Source: Tetrahymena elliotti 4EA
Lineage: Eukaryota > Ciliophora > Oligohymenophorea > Hymenostomatida > Tetrahymenidae
Assembly (NCBI GenBank): GCA_000231825.2
Contig: JH720304.1
Span: 1,505,068 to 1,569,067, forward strand
Length of the DNA stretch: 64,000 bases
Reading direction: 5' to 3'
A program made the position numbers and the translations under genes. Under the pieces are notes generated by a model. That model worked only from the letters and a program-made list of their open reading frames with translations, was not told where the DNA came from and made no database searches. Below, in pieces: positions 1 through 11,104 of this stretch; the stretch's first letter is position 1, and the number at the start of each line of letters is the position of its first letter.

Positions 1-1786
1 CTAAAAGTCTGGATAGCTAGTATTGCTATCATGTTAAGAATAAACTTAGTTTTATTGCTAATTTGTGCGCTTTTAATTAGAGATTTGTTATCCAAAGATT
101 TCATTTTTGATTTAATTCTTTAATTCTTCTTTGTAATTCAAAAAGGAATTGTTTATATTTTCTTTTGGGTTTTATGAGCGATTCAGTTTAGAAGTTACTT
201 TTGAGGAATTACTACTTAAAGGTTAGAAATTATTATTATTATTTTAGTAAGATTTCACGCCACTACTTGAATTCATAATACCTTTATAATCTGATGTTTA
301 ATTACTATTAACCTTCTTACTGCTTGTTTAATTACTAGATGGCCCTTTGTATGGGTCTACATTTTAATTACTAATCTAGTTTTTATAATAGTTCTAAGCA
401 TTTTATTTGGTTTAGCTTCCTACTGCTCCTTAAGAAGTTCCTGTACTGCTATTACTTATTGAGTTACCTCTATTAGGATTAGTATAGTTATTATTGCTAT
501 ATGAGATAGTTTTCATTTTTGTAGGGGTATGAATATTGTTGCTACTATTTTGATAATTAATATCAGTTGAAGAAGACTGTGCTAATTGAGATTTTTTACC
601 ACTGTTCCTTTATATTGAAGAACTTTATTTAATTTTATCTGTTGAATTCTATCTGCGAGGAGTTTTATTTATTGTGCTATTTTCGTTATTAAATTCATCA
701 GATAATCTTTAGTTACTTCTATTTGTAAAACCTTAATAATCATTTTGCTAATATTAATATCCATTGCCTTATGTTCCATTTTAATATGAATATGAGCGGG
801 ATTTTGCTTATTTTTACTACTCAAACCCATTACTGTTTTACTAATAAGAAACATTTCTACTTTCTTTCTGAGCTGATCCTGTTGGATTACTTTTTTTCTT
901 GGCTGAGGATTAATTATAAACTGCTGAATTGGTCAAATTTGTTGATGAAACCTTTTTCTCTTATTACTATGCCTATGCTGCTTATTGTATTAAAGCTGTT
1001 TTATACTTTTTAAAAGGCGTTAAACTTAATTCTAAATCTAGCTAACTGATCTTCCCATCCTTATCATGATCACATCTTCTTAAAATATTAAGAATATCAT
1101 CACTTGTAGATGAGTATCCCATTAAATCAATAAAGTTCTATAAATCGCCATGCTCAATATGAATTTTATTAGATTTCTAAGAAATACATCTAAAGGCAGC
1201 TGAAATCTTGTAGTCCCATCTGCTCATAATTTCTTCTTTTTATACTTCAACAACTCTATAAAGTTAAAGTTCCTTTTCAAATACCCTGATCAGAGCCCAT
1301 TCAAGCTCATATGTAACTTCAATAACTTTTCTTCTATGAGGAATAAGCTCCACCTTAAGCTGTCTCAAAAAATGACTGCTATTAGGTAGAATCATCTTTA
1401 AAAAGCTAATTCATTCATATAAAAAATATTTTTAAAACTTCAACTTCATTCATTTTTCTTGAATAATTCTATTCAGAAAATGGAATTCAAATTAAAAAAT
1501 AAAATAAATACTTGGTATAGTTCATTTTCTCTTTTGACCCATTATAATTGTAAAATAATTGATTCATTTCCTATGGTAAATAGCGTACTGAAAAATTATC
1601 TAAGAAATCAGTGATATCTTTACGAATGACATAGTTTTTATTTCCACTTATTTTAACAAACAGGGAGTGAGGATCAAATTCTTCCTGTTCAGAAAGTACT
1701 TATCTAACAACCTCAACTAATCTTTCATTTTCTGCAATATTTTGAAACAAACTTGCTATACGCTTTTAAGTTTCTAAAGTGAGCAT
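1..1786 (-). CDS. EF-hand calcium-binding protein, C-terminus outside window
   Basis: Two exons are visible: 1786-1512 and 1405 to the left window edge, joined by a 106-nt GT-AG intron that splits an Asn codon and keeps the frame. The first about 190 residues form paired helix-loop-helix units. A degenerate hand ends in NYTNFLKMILPNS. A later clear EF loop reads DHDKDGKI, with Asp/Asp/Asp/Gly at the calcium positions. This resembles the centrin/calmodulin-like EF-hand proteins common in ciliates. The remaining residues to the edge are low-complexity Gln/Asn/Ser-rich sequence, full of in-frame TAA/TAG read as Gln. It is probably a cytoplasmic or cytoskeletal calcium sensor, inferred from the domain only. 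The start at 1786 is the first ATG of the open frame, preceded by an A-run. The stop lies outside the window, so length is unknown. Confidence 0.8.
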
Positions 1787-3219
1787 TTTTTCAACAATGT
1801 TTATTTGGTTTGTTAAATTATAGCAATTTAATATCCTTTTCCTCTATTTTTTTTGCTAATTTTTATATTATGGAGTGTTCTATCAACTAAATTGATTCTT
1901 TTATTGCTTTTATTCGCTTTGTGATAGTGAAATAACTTTAATTTTGTTGATTTGTGATATCAAGCCAAATATACTATCCCTTTTTATAGTGAAAAGAATA
2001 CCTTATTTAACTAATTTTTTATTTTATTTTTCCTTAATAATAATATTGTGATATCAGATTGTTTATTTATCAACCAAAATTAAAAAAGTGAATTATTATT
2101 ATCAATTTATGATATTTATCATCATTAACTAAATAAATATTAAAATCCACTTATTTTTCTGTTGGCCATCTCAATTAATTATGTATAAATTAATAAATTT
2201 TAATCATAAAAGAATTAATTGAATTCCAAGTAATTGTTAAAATTTTTGAATCTTGAATTTCAATCATATTATTTTTATATTCGTTAAAATTTTCTGTTTA
2301 CTTTTTTAATATTTTTGCTTTTTTCTTCTCCATTCACATATTTTTTTATTAATTAATTACCTACTATACTAATTGACTAACATTGTATTTGATAATAAAT
2401 TTACTCTATTTTTCTAGTTTAATTCAAATATAATTTACAAAATATTTCTATTTGAATAAATAAAAAAAAATAATTATTTTACACATATTTTAAAAGAAGT
2501 GTCTCTTCTTACTTCATTTTATTTATTTTAATCAACAAATAAAAAATATTTTTGATCATAAAATAATTATTTTAAGATTAATTACTGCTCTTTTTTTTTA
2601 ATTAAATAATTAGTTTTAAAATGCTTGTGTGGCGACATACCACTATTTTTTAAATATAAATTTAATAATAATTTTTTTATTATCATTTAGCATTCTAATT
2701 TAAATTATTAAAAAATTGTTTGCATGTTAATTCTTGAAATTACTTTTCTTGTGAAGTTCAATAATTGAAATGCAGATATTGGAGATAATATTTGTATTTT
2801 TTCAGAAAAAAAGAATGAAAATCCTGTTTATTCAATATGAAAGAAACATTTATCTCAAAAATAGTTGAGAAATTTCTACCCAAAAAAAAGAATTAATTAA
2901 ATTCTATTCTTAAATATTAATTTAAAAAAAATTTATTATTGAATCCATTTCTTTATTGATCTTATTTTAATAAATTAAATTGAAAAATAATTTTAAAATA
3001 AATTATTAAAGATTTTATTAATTATTGTCTTTTTTTTAAGTATTCTACATAAAATTAAATAGCAGAAAATATGCAATATATAAAATGAATTTTACAAGAT
3101 TTGTTAATCTTTTTGAATCTATTTATGTTAGATTGGATGTAAAAATTATTTTTAATAATTTTATGGATGAATCAAACATATTTTTTATTAATTACTTTAA
3201 ATTTAAATACTTTTCTTTT
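1787..3219. other. AT-rich intergenic spacer
   Basis: Very AT-rich sequence with homopolymer A/T runs and frequent TGA in all frames. I see no coding frame, RNA gene or repeat family. It contains the promoter side of the EF-hand gene and the 3' side of the gene ending at 3220. Confidence 0.6.
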
Positions 3220-5033
3220 TCAATAATAGCTTCTTTCATAAAGCTTTGTGCTTTTAAGAGCTTTAGTTATAGAAGCAGCTAATCTTGTAAGTTCTTCAAC
3301 ATATCTATTCAAATTTTTATTAAGTTTTAATTAAAAATCTATGTTAAAAAATATTTACGAGGAGGGTAAAGAAGCTAACTCTTAAGGAAGAGTATTTTCA
3401 ACATGAGATCTGATTTCAGTAACCTTATTAATTGGAACTCTATCAACTAATTTTTTAACTTAAGGAGAAGAAAAACCTAAACCTGAAGAAGAGCTAAATA
3501 CATTTCTCTCTTGTGATCTTCTAAGAGGGGTATTTGAAATCTAAGAAATTAGATTTTAGGAAGGATTCAATGAAGATCTCTTAATAGAATTTAAATTAGA
3601 GAAAGAACCAACACTTAATTTTCTAGGAGACGCTTAAGCATTTTTACTAGTCAAAGCACCTGACTTCAATGAAAAGCTTTCAGAAAGGGAATCTTTCTTC
3701 TTGCTTTCAAAAAGTGAGGTTGATAATTTATTTTAAATTCCACTACTTGAAGGCTATTATGATGACTTTGAGTTATCTCTCTTTTTACTATTTTAAATCA
3801 TATTAATTTATTTTTAATTTAAACAAATATATTTTTTATTAAAATATTTTATATCATTTGTTTATTTAGAATTTTAAAATAGAAGAAATTTTCTAAATTT
3901 ATTTTGCTTTTGTTTGTTTTTTTATTGGCAAAACATGATAGAAAATAAATATATTTGGATTTATTTGGTATTTTTTATAAAGAAGTATATTCATTATTGT
4001 TCGCGTTATTGAAATTTGCAATTTAACATTAATTTACAAGAAATCCATTTCAGAGAGAATGCTTCCAGATTTAGTTTAAGCAGGAGATTGAGGTTGAATA
4101 GATAATTTTCTTTATTGGAAATCAAAGATACTTTTCAATCCGTTATTCTATTATTATTATTGTTATTGCTTTTGACCTAGGGTTTCAATGCTTTTTATAT
4201 TTTAAATAAATAAAATAATGCCTTATTTTTATTGATTAGCTTATGAAAAAATAAAAAATTTCTATTGAATATTTTGTAGTATTATTTACGATTTTTAGAC
4301 TTAGGAGAAACGAGGAGGAGAACCAGCCTATTAAGATGACTAAGAATTGTAAGCTCTTTCATTTTGAATGAAATTCTTTTATTGATTATTTTAAGGAGCA
4401 TCTCCCCATAAACTACTGGTTAAAGAAGATTTTTCGTTTTTAAACAAATTTTAGCTTTGTGGTTAAATTTTGCTGGCTGAATGATCTTTTAAATTTCTTG
4501 TAAGTCCATCAAAAGAAGGGACAGCTCTAGGAGAATAGAATTTATGAGATAACTTGAGAGGAGAGTATTGCTATTGCTATTGATGTAAAGTATGCAATTC
4601 TCTGGATTATTGTTGCTATTACTATTGTTGGTTTTACTAACCTAAAGAATCATAGTTAAGTTTTTCAAATAATCTTTTATTCACTGGAGAAAACTACTAC
4701 TGAGCTTATGGCTATTGCTATTAATGGAATTATTGCAAAAGTTAGCTCTCTTTTTGAGGTTGATTTTAGTAATTGACGTATGATGAATTAGAAACTTCAG
4801 TATTCATCTTGGAATTGTCAAAAAACTTATTGTATCCTATAACCTTTTCTGTAACGTTTGAGCGAATACCCTTTCTCAATTCATTCATTGAGTTTGATAT
4901 TTCTTGCTATTGATCTGCTAATTACCATTTATGCTTGGAGGCCTTAATAATACAAAAAAGATGAATGTTAGTAATTAGTATTCTAACTACAAAATCTTGT
5001 ATTTACTTGGCTGGATGAAAGTTAGAAATTCAT
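3220..5033 (-). CDS. Gln/Asn/Ser-rich protein with helical C-terminus, unrecognised
   Basis: My model has four exons (5033-5007, 4942-4290, 4190-4038, 3778-3220), giving 463 residues with TGA at 3222-3220. All three introns (64, 99 and 259 nt) are GT-AG and phase-consistent. The N-terminal region (about 1-75) is mixed polar and charged. The middle is dominated by Gln runs with Ser/Pro/Asn. The last about 90 residues look like an ordered helical segment (YVEELTRLAASITKALKS). I do not recognise a family. The third intron is the least certain join: the 3' part could instead be a separate 193-residue gene starting at ATG 3801. I prefer one gene because the 5' part has no nearby TGA and the intervening stretch is intron-like in composition. 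Confidence 0.55.
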
Positions 5034-6244
5034 TTTTAATATTTTGTTGGGCTATGTATGTATATTCTCTTAACTTGTTTAGATTTTTATTAATAAATAT
5101 TATTAAAAAATTTGATATTTTTAATATATCTTTTTGATTTAAAGTTTTTCTTTTCTGATTTAATTATTAAATAACAAACAGGTAAATCACTTATTCACTA
5201 ACTATCTCACTCACTCACTCAGTGATTTTATTTCATAAAAATCTTTGAATATTTTATTTCTTTTTATTTTGAAACATGAAAAGTAAATAAACAAGCTTGA
5301 ATATCTTCTAATCAAAAATTATAAATTTTGATTCAGTTTTTGTAGAGAAATGAATAATTCAAATTGCTTTTTAAAAAATAAAATACTGAATCTTTATTTT
5401 TGATATTTACAGCTAAACAAATATTTCTAATTATTCTTATTTTTTAACTTAAATATCTTGAAAAAACAATCAACACCATTTTTCATTTAATAGATACTAA
5501 AAATTAATTTTTTCTTACTCAAATTTATAAAATTTTAAAAGCCTTAAAATAATGTTTCAATTTTAAATTAAAGTTTAATTTTGCCAGTATTTTTGAGTAA
5601 TTAATAAATGAATAATTGCTTAAAAGTAAATTGATATTTTTATTGAAAAAATTAAAACGAAATATCTTAACCTACTGATATCAATATTTTTAAATTAACT
5701 ACATAAAATTAAAAAAAACTCATCAAAAATTAATAAAATACATTCATTCTCAAAATGGCAAATATTATCTCTTTACATTTCTTTTTTAAAAATGACTTAA
5801 ACAACAAATTTAAAATTATATTGTTTATTTTTATAAATAATATTTTTAACTGACTCAATCAAATTATTCAATTAAAATAAATAGTAAAATAATCTATTTA
5901 TTTTCTCGACATTTTTTACAAATCATAATTTTTTTCATTTTATTTGTTTGCTTTCCTTTTTTCTATGAAAAATCAAAATATTTTAACCTATTAAAAAATA
6001 GCATTTAAAATGTTTGAAAACAACTTTCTTGCAAAATTTAAATTTATTTGCAGATTATTTTAGAATTTAAATTTTAGCCAATAATAATTAATTAATAAAT
6101 ATACTATATTTTGATACTAATAGCTTTTTGATATGAATACTTTATTGGTTTATATTTTAGAGAGTTAGACGCTTGCAATTTATATACTTAGGTATAAAAA
6201 ATTAAACTAAATTAAATTTTTAATATAAATAATCAATAAAAACC
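5034..6244. other. AT-rich intergenic spacer
   Basis: No credible coding frame is seen. It holds a short run of TCAC/TCACTCAC repeats near 5190-5222 and long A/T homopolymers. It is presumably the 5' region of the gene starting at 5033 and the 3' region of the SNRNP27-like gene. Confidence 0.55.
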
Positions 6245-7138
6245 TCAATCCATTTTATCAAGGGCTCTGTTGAAACCACCTTTTCTGTTCATATATCTTC
6301 TATATTTTCTTTTTTCTTTTCTACAAAGAAAAACTGATTCTTTTGCTGTTCCATTGTGATCCTTTCCTTTTGAAGAACCAAAACCTGTTATACCTAACAT
6401 TTATATCATTTACTATTAAAGATCGTCTTGGCCACCATTTTCTTCTTCCTCTTCATCCATTTCATCTTCTCCAGAATCATCATTATCATCTCTTGATTAA
6501 CTGCTGCTACTGCTTCTGCTTTAACTTCTACTATCGTCTTTGTTTGACTTTTTATTTTTGTATTCTTCTTCTTTATGCTTATGATCATCTTATTATTATT
6601 CTTGCTATTTATTTTCAGCTTACTCATTACCATCTGTGTTATCTTTATTCACATCTTAAGAAGAAGATGGTTTTTTATCAGTTTCATCATTTATTTTTTA
6701 TTATGATGATATTTTGTCTTCATTCTTTTTGCTTCTTTCTTTAGATTTGCTTTTTGAGTCATGTCTATTTTTTTTAGATTTTTATTATGATCTACTTCTA
6801 GATTTCTTGCCTCTTGTTTGAGACTTTGAAGATTTTCTCTTTCTATCTTTTGATCTACTTCTTGATTTATTGGATTTTCCTTTCTTTCTATCTCTTGATT
6901 TGCTTCTAGAATTATTTCTTTTTCTTTCAACTGATTTGCTTGATGCTTTATTTTTTCTATCCTTAGATCTCTTTCTATCTTTTGATCTTGACCTACTTTA
7001 TTTTCTATCTCTACTTGAACGTCTTTCACGACTTCTTTTTCTTTCTCCATCCCTTTTATCGTAATCTCTTTTCTTAGATCTTGATCTCGATCTTTTCCTT
7101 TTATCCTTTTCTCTCTCTCTTTCTATTGATCTACCCAT
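6245..7138 (-). CDS. SNRNP27: U4/U6.U5 tri-snRNP 27 kDa protein (SNRNP27 family)
   Basis: An intronless frame of 297 residues. Residues 1 to about 140 are an RS-like region of Arg/Ser/Lys/Asp/Glu (for example RSRSRSKKRDYDK). A Gln/Asp/Glu-rich linker follows, and then the conserved C-terminal signature of the SNRNP27 family: MLGITGFGSSKGKDHNG and RYMNRKGGFNRALDKMD. In other eukaryotes this is a nuclear component of the tri-snRNP, acting in spliceosome activation. The conserved C-terminal block sits at about 245-297, as in animal and yeast relatives; the RS region is longer than usual. The start is the first ATG of the frame and TGA is at 6247-6245. Several open frames on the opposite strand here are only antisense to the repetitive RS codons. 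The splicing role fits an intron-rich genome but is inferred from family. Confidence 0.93.
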
Positions 7139-7963
7139 TTTAAAATTTGTTTGTAAATTAACAATATTAATTGAAATTGAAAATTAATTAACTATATAAT
7201 AAGCTTACCTATAAATTAAAAGAATATCTATAGATCTTCAAACGAATATTATTAAGTAGACATAAAAATATGAAAAAACATTCTCAATACAAATAAATAA
7301 TTATATTTCTATTTATCTTTCTCTCCATAAAACTGCAACACCGAAAATTAAAAATTATTCAATTAAAGGATTTCATGGATAAAACATAGGCTTAAAATTT
7401 AAAGATTTAAAAATTTTTTTAAATTAAAAAAAATAAATATTTTTTAATAGAAGGAAGTATAATGATAAATTCTTAAGTGGTTAATTAATATCATTATGAT
7501 CAAAATTTAATGAATACAAAATATTTTGTCTAATACTTTGAGAAAATCATTTTATTTAAATTTTATTAATGTAATAATTTGATAATAAATAAGATCATAG
7601 ATAACTCTAGAATTCTACAATGAAATCCCTGACTTCAAATGGCTCTAGGAAAACTTCATATTAATGAGGATATTAATCCATTAAGGGATAGTTGAAAATA
7701 GAGGAGAGCATCCATTTCAAAATATTAATTAATGTTATTTACATATTTTTATTATAATGATTAATTTCAGCCAATAAAGATATAATTTTAATTATCCTGA
7801 AAATTCTTAAGAATTATCAAGAATATATAAAAGAATTAATTTTGTAAATGAAGATAAATAGATTTACAATTAAAAGTAAGCATTTTAAAGTTATTCTTTA
7901 AAATAAATGATAATTTATTAAAACTAATTTTAAAAATTAAAAAAAAACAAATAATCTTGAGAA
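7139..7963. promoter_or_regulatory. Divergent intergenic region between SNRNP27 and SDR genes
   Basis: This 825-base AT-rich spacer separates two head-to-head genes and must carry both promoters. I see no distinct motif or structured RNA. The sequence just before the dehydrogenase ATG is A-rich, typical of ciliate translation starts. Confidence 0.4.
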
Positions 7964-8785
7964 ATGAAAAGAATTGCTATTGTAACAGGAACCAATAGAG
8001 GGTTAGGTAGAAGGATAGCTGAAATCCTTGTTTAAGAATACTCGGAAGGTTTTTTTTATATATTTACATAAAGAATTAATGATAGTGATTAACTAAACAA
8101 TGCATTAAAATAAATAAACCCTAATGCTGAATTTGTGGTTAGATAATTAGATATCTCTGTTGAAGAGAGCAGAGTTTAATTTAAAGAATGGTTTACTTCA
8201 AACTATTCCACTTATGATGTTCTCTATAATAATGCTGCCTTTTGTGATGATATAGATTCATCTGATCTTAGGCTCTCTAAGTCTTTAACTTACACCACAA
8301 TCAATACTAACTTCTTCTGTACTGTTGAATTTACTGAAGAAATGTATCCTTACTTATCAGAAGATGGAAGAATTGTAGAGGTGAGCAGTAGATTAGGGAA
8401 GTTAATGTATTAAAATTAATCAGGAAAAGATATTCTATCAGATTCAACATTAGATAAAAAAAGGCTATATTAATTAGCTAATGATTATATCAATGATGTT
8501 GAAGACATAAATAAACCATTATCCTTTGACAACTTTGTTTATTGTGCATCTAAGGCTCTTCTTAATGCTTATGTAAGGTATGTTGCTACTAAATACTTTA
8601 AACCTAATTAAACTATATTTGCTTTGCATCCTGGGTAGGTTTAAACAGATATGGGTGGTAAAAATTAACCTTTAACTGTTGATGAAGCATGTCCTGATTT
8701 AGCAAAAGTTATTGCTACATATTCATTTGGAAGACATCCGTTCCATGGAAAATTAGTATTTGAACATAAAGATTTTGGTTTCTGA
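7964..8785 (+). CDS. Short-chain dehydrogenase/reductase, carbonyl reductase-like
   Basis: An intronless frame of 273 residues ending in TGA at 8783-8785. It begins with a classical Rossmann dinucleotide-binding motif TGTNRGLG at residues 8-15, followed by the NNAA motif of the fourth strand. The catalytic set is present: Ser at about 141-142 (VSSRLG), Tyr193 and Lys197 in YCASK, then LHPGQVQTDMGG, the usual loop after the active site. The Arg after Asn in the glycine motif and the overall order match NADPH-dependent carbonyl reductases. It should be a soluble cytosolic enzyme reducing carbonyl substrates; the natural substrate cannot be read from sequence. Length is normal for the family. 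The gene is divergent from the SNRNP27 gene. Confidence 0.92.
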
Positions 8786-9763
8786 TTGTAATAAATTAAT
8801 TTTATAAAATTTTTTACTCTTGTTAATTTTGTAATTTTGTGGTATTTTTATTCATAATTTTAGGGTGTAAATTTTTTATTGAATATAAGATGAATTTTAA
8901 ACTCAAAGTATAAGTTTAATCATACAAATTTTCAAGTATTTAATGCTTTAAATTTTATCAACATTCAATTTCAATCTGATAAGTATTGTAAAATTTTTAT
9001 TATACTTTCACTACTTTTTTCCATGCCTTTTATTTATTTTCAGGTCCTTATTTTTTAATACCTGAATTTTAATCTTCTGATGAGAAATGATTTAAAAAAT
9101 ATACCATATTTTATCAGATCTAGCTTGATAACATATTTCTGTATATATTATGGACTGACTGTTAAGATCTCTTTAATAGTTTTAGCTGAAGGGAGGCTAT
9201 TAGTACTACAATTTTAGTAATCATCAATGCCTTTTGTACTAAAACTGAGTATTCCTTTTCTTGTAAAGTGTAATAATTAAATTTGTGGAAGATGTGAGAA
9301 ACATTAATACTATTTTAACAAGAATATTGTACAGATTTAATTAAAAATTATTCTAGATTTTATTATAAAGGCAACAAGTTAGAAATAGTTTAATTGATTG
9401 GTTAATCTCTCTCTCTTAATAATCTCAGACTAAAAATATTATTATTTTTCAAATTTGGTTCTTAAACGTTTAAAGCTTTGTTTTTTTTCTCTCACTAATC
9501 TTGTGTTAATTACTTCGTAATTAGGAAATCTATTATTTATTTCAATTCAACATTATTTTCCATTTTTCATCTTAAATGTCTTTTGATGTATTTATATTTA
9601 AGGTTCAAAAATAAATAGATAAATTTCGGATTTAGTTATTATTTTTCTATTTTTTTGGGTTAAAATTCTGAACCACTGGTCAAGCATCTTGAAACGAAAT
9701 TTTACTATAAAGTTATTTTATCTAACTGATAATTTTTAACTGAGGATCACTAATTTAGCAACT
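8786..9763. other. AT-rich intergenic spacer
   Basis: No coding frame is supported. A locally less AT-rich patch at about 9150-9260 contains complementary short segments and could fold, but no RNA family is recognised. Confidence 0.45.
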
Positions 9764-10345
9764 ATGGTTTCAAGTGGTGAAACAACCAATTTGATCACCT
9801 AAGATCTCTAAAAAGTCCTCAGAAAATATAAACTTATAGCATAGAAGATTGAACCAGAGACAAAAGAACATAATTGTGAATTTTGTTATACGTCTGATGG
9901 ATTTACTCTAACAAGCTATAAATAGCTTAACAAAATAAATCACCTATCATATGCTACATCCACTTATGCAATAATATTCTCAAAGAAATGTTAGAGTTCT
10001 CTCATACAAATACTCCTATCTCAAAAGTAAATTTCATTTAAAAATAATTATGTTTTTGATACATTTACTTTTATTTTATAGATCATGTTAATCAATTAGA
10101 AAATTAATAAGAACTATTAACTTAAACAGGATTTGAGAACAATTTATGAAAAAATGAATTAAAATAGTAAATTCAAAAGTTTAAAAGTAGATTAAGAGAC
10201 CAGATTTAATAGTACATATTCAAAAGAAAAACACACATCATTCATTATATCTAATTTATTATCGCCACAAGAAAAATAAATTATTTAAGGTATCTTAGAC
10301 AACCATGTTCCTGAAACTAAATTTAATGTTTAATTTAATTACTGA
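9764..10345 (+). CDS. Small protein of unknown function
   Basis: Preferred model: three exons (9764-9884, 9926-10026, 10082-10345) encoding 161 residues, TGA at 10343-10345. The second intron (10027-10081) looks typical, starting GTAAAT and ending TTATAG. Splicing it requires the frame used in the middle exon (KEMLEFSHTNTPISK), which in turn needs the weaker 41-nt first intron (GTTATA donor). The alternative is an unspliced 193-residue frame over the whole interval, which also has no internal TGA. The protein is polar and lysine-rich, with a helical-looking C-terminal half. No family, signal peptide or membrane segment is recognised. It lies between the dehydrogenase gene and a repeat- and gap-containing segment. 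Confidence 0.45.
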
Positions 10346-10637
10346 AGAATAATTAATATAATATTTAAATAGAAAGTACTTAAAAATATAAAGAAAATGA
10401 AATATCTAAAAATTATTTGTTGTTTTTTTAGTTTTTATTCAATAATAAAAATCCTTTTATTTATTCGATTCTTATTTGAGTATATTCGAATAAAACTATT
10501 ATTTCATTTACTTGTATTCATAAGAATATTATTTTTTTTAATTAATAAAGAATTAGCACACAAAGATGTGATTACTGCGATCAGCGATCATGATCGCAAT
10601 TATCTTTTTCTTAAAATTGCAATCAAAAAATTTTTGA
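10346..10637. other. AT-rich segment before the assembly gap, with palindrome
   Basis: A hydrophobic open frame starts at 10397 and enters the gap, but its composition is that of AT-rich noncoding DNA. The perfect 14-bp palindrome GCGATCATGATCGC lies at 10584-10597, embedded in further GCGATCA/TGATCGC units at 10576-10598. This is unusual GC content for the area. Confidence 0.5.
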
Positions 10638-10737
10638 NNNNNNNNNNNNNNNNNNNNNNNNNNNNNNNNNNNNNNNNNNNNNNNNNNNNNNNNNNNNNNN
10701 NNNNNNNNNNNNNNNNNNNNNNNNNNNNNNNNNNNNN
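10638..10737. other. Assembly gap (100 N)
   Basis: Exactly 100 ambiguous bases, a conventional placeholder for a gap of unknown size. It lies directly beside a palindrome and a transposase-like fragment, which suggests that a repeat broke the assembly. Confidence 0.99.
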
Positions 10738-10867
10738 ATAAAAAAAGTATCGATAATATACTCAAAGTATTGAGGAAAAACATTACAATTTTATTAATTT
10801 ATTATAAAATAGCAAATAAAAAATATATTAATTAAAAAAAAGTAAAACTTGATGTTTCCTATATTAA

Positions 10868-11104
10868 ATGGATATAGAATATGATAATTCAACACCAAGG
10901 CTGCTTAGCGAAGAAAGAAAATGGCTTGTTATTATTGCTGAAAAATATTTAAACATGTCTTAAACTGAAATTATGAAAAATTTGATTATAAATAATAAAT
11001 AACTGTTTCAAATATCATTCAAAATATAAAATAATGTTAACCACTATTATCAAAATAGTGAAAAGAAATCTTTAGACGATTTTAGTTCTTAAGAATTTTA
11101 TTTT
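10868..11104 (+). pseudogene. Possible transposase N-terminal (helix-turn-helix) remnant
   Basis: From ATG 10868 the frame encodes about 75 residues beginning MDIEYDNSTPRLLSEERK, then WLVIIAEKYLNMSQTEIMKN. The arrangement (S-E-E-R, Trp, aliphatic positions, then MSQTEI) resembles the first helices of the DNA-binding HTH at the N-terminus of Tc1/mariner-type transposases. Downstream the frame degenerates into AT-rich sequence, and no catalytic DDE/DDD region can be assigned with confidence. A possible trace is a LFITDE motif near 12306. The position next to an assembly gap fits a repeated element. It could equally be a short host gene fragment. Confidence 0.3.

Noticed and set aside
6343..7064. 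Several open frames on the plus strand (standard code) rich in Leu/Phe/Ser
   Set aside because: They are antisense to the RS-region codons of the SNRNP27-like gene on the minus strand, whose C-terminal family signature is clear.
10397..10637. Hydrophobic open frame running into the assembly gap
   Set aside because: Composition is that of AT-rich noncoding DNA (Ile/Leu/Phe from A/T triplets) and it has no family signal.
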